Source of the DNA: DATFVA01 sp963832715
Lineage (GTDB): Bacteria > Bacteroidota > Ignavibacteria > Ignavibacteriales > Ignavibacteriaceae
DNA length: 64,000 bases
Assembly (NCBI GenBank): GCA_963832715.1
Contig: CAWHVB010000010.1
Coordinates: 1-64,000, forward strand
Direction: 5' to 3'
The position numbers and the translations under genes are program-made. The notes beneath the pieces are model-generated. The model saw only the letters and a program-made list of their open reading frames with translations, did not search any database and had not been told where the DNA came from. Of this stretch, positions 63,081-64,000 are shown one piece after another. Position 1 is the first letter of the stretch. The number at the start of each line of letters is the position of its first letter.

Positions 63081-64000
63081 TTAAAGTAGCGGTGCGATGC
63101 TTTGAGCTTTTAGTTTTGCCTTTTCATAGTTGGGATCTAATTTCAATGCTTCTTCGAATTTTTCGTATGCATTTTTATAATCTTCTTTTTCGAGATAGCT
63201 TAACCCAACAGAGTAAGCCATAATTGCATCGAGCGACGGAGCATCGGAGACGGCCTCGGAAGTATCGCCTTTCAAAGTCACATTAATTTTATCGGCAATC
63301 TTTTTTCCCAGCTGATCCACAAGATCAAAGAATTCATCAAGGTCGCCCTTTACTTCATCAGTCAGCAGTATTTCACTCGTTTCAACTTTAACCAGCCTTG
63401 CACCCAGCCATATCTGGTCGCCCATAATAATGAAGCTGCCCAGCATTACTGTCTGCACGCCGAGCTGCTTTCCGAGTCGTACCGCACCTTCCATATCATT
63501 CTCATTCTGAAGTTTTATTTCATCCAGGATCCATTTGATCCTTTCCCTTTCAATAACTTTCAGGTTGGTGGAGTTGTTAAGTCTGTTTATCATAAGATCT
63601 GCGAATCCCTGCTCCATCGGGTCATATTGTGCTTTGTGATCAACAGACCTGTTCTTAAAATCTATGATTGCCATAGTTTTCATTCCCGGGTCGGGTCTTT
63701 CAACAGCATAGGAACCGGCAAACTCTTTCCGCGATTCGTAATAAAGCTTCATAAAAACCGGGGGTTCATAATCAGGATTAAAAACCACCATCGGCGGTTC
63801 AAGTTTTAGAAGCTGAGCTATTGCTTCTTTTGCTTTATCATACAATCCTTTTGCGGAATAAGCCCTTCCAAGGAACCGGAGAGCCTCTTTTCTTACTTCA
63901 ATATCGGCTGAATTATCCGCCGCGAGACTGTTCAATATTTCTATCGCATTGTCAAACTGTGCGGATTTATAATACTGCTCGGCCTGATCAAGTTTTTCTT
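63081..64000 (-). CDS. CsgG-like TPR protein (partial, start beyond window)
   Basis: The frame is open to the window's right edge; the Leu TTG at 63935 is internal (reading continues EKLDQAEQYYKSAQFDNAIEIL upstream). Visible parts are TPR-type helices, then the CsgG-like domain (MAIIDFKNRSVDHKAQYDPMEQGFADLMINRLNNSTNLKVIERERIKWILDEI), then a closing TPR (AYSVGLSYLEKEDYKNAYEKFEEALKLDPNYEKAK). It is a paralogue of the next gene, 26 bases downstream on the same strand. The N-terminus and any signal sequence are outside the window. Confidence 0.85.
   Translation of the reverse strand, partial: EKLDQAEQYYKSAQFDNAIEILNSLAADNSADIEVRKEALRFLGRAYSAKGLYDKAKEAIAQLLKLEPPMVVFNPDYEPPVFMKLYYESRKEFAGSYAVERPDPGMKTMAIIDFKNRSVDHKAQYDPMEQGFADLMINRLNNSTNLKVIERERIKWILDEIKLQNENDMEGAVRLGKQLGVQTVMLGSFIIMGDQIWLGARLVKVETSEILLTDEVKGDLDEFFDLVDQLGKKIADKINVTLKGDTSEAVSDAPSLDAIMAYSVGLSYLEKEDYKNAYEKFEEALKLDPNYEKAKLKAQSIAPLL

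Noticed and set aside
61735..64000. Curli secretion system
   Set aside because: CsgG-like folds only; no CsgA, CsgB, CsgE or CsgF, and the attached TPR segments differ from true CsgG.

Overview
The window looks like a chromosomal segment of an Ignavibacteria-type member of the Bacteroidota/Chlorobi lineage. Eight large secreted proteins end in the ~80-residue type IX secretion (T9SS) C-terminal domain in the form common in Ignavibacterium/Melioribacter relatives (NYPNPFNP..T.I.Y followed by a short beta-rich tail ending LLLK/LLR). Other typical features are moderate GC, many lipoproteins and secreted beta-propellers. No rRNA, tRNA, CRISPR array or complete insertion sequence was recognised. 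The lineage is an inference from protein style, not from a marker gene.

Layout. 1-4137 is a decayed accessory stretch: the 3' end of an unknown gene, a stub of a SpvB/TcB-type toxin gene, a frameshift-riddled membrane-anchored Nudix gene, a winged-helix remnant, and ~1.9 kb of modular palindromic repeats. 4138-9548 is an envelope cluster on the + strand: two paralogous lipoproteins, a SHOCT-domain membrane protein, a secreted permuted NlpC/P60-like protein, a frameshifted coiled-coil secreted protein, and a TPR-PDZ-thioredoxin fusion. 9899-10711 holds an ECF sigma factor with a small coiled-coil partner. 11389-13830 is a T9SS-exported trypsin-like protease. 14247-23582 is a minus-strand signalling island: CheW, a LOV-domain histidine kinase with the photoactive Cys motif, a LytTR response regulator, a receiver-kinase hybrid, a chemoreceptor, and a membrane-bound multi-PAS kinase. 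No CheA, CheR or CheB is visible.

24011-30440 holds metabolic and stress genes (aldo/keto reductase, erythromycin-esterase family protein, NTF2-like proteins, a DUF1801 protein, an XRE-pentapeptide fusion, a DUF6508 protein). 30889-34318 holds a TrmB-type regulator with an inverted-repeat operator, followed by a 14-repeat Ycf48-like T9SS cargo. 34611-55462 alternates T9SS beta-propeller proteins with small enzymes (alpha/beta hydrolase, HXXEE protein, methyltransferase, DUF4242 protein, cupredoxin, M28 and M13 peptidases, Omp28-like protein). 55582-64000, on the minus strand, holds a lipoprotein serine protease and an apparent operon of two CsgG-like TPR proteins, an outer-membrane barrel protein and a 1,200-residue SBBP/ASH-domain T9SS protein.

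The most unusual content is (i) the blue-light (LOV) kinase inside a chemoreceptor/CheW gene group and (ii) a layered system of small intergenic repeats. The repeats include a 119-bp MITE-like element with 16-bp terminal inverted repeats and 4-bp target duplications. It is present three times and inserted into a small palindromic repeat, and an uninterrupted version of that palindrome is also in the window. Several genes are broken by single-base changes at or near homopolymers, so assembly error and genuine decay both need considering.
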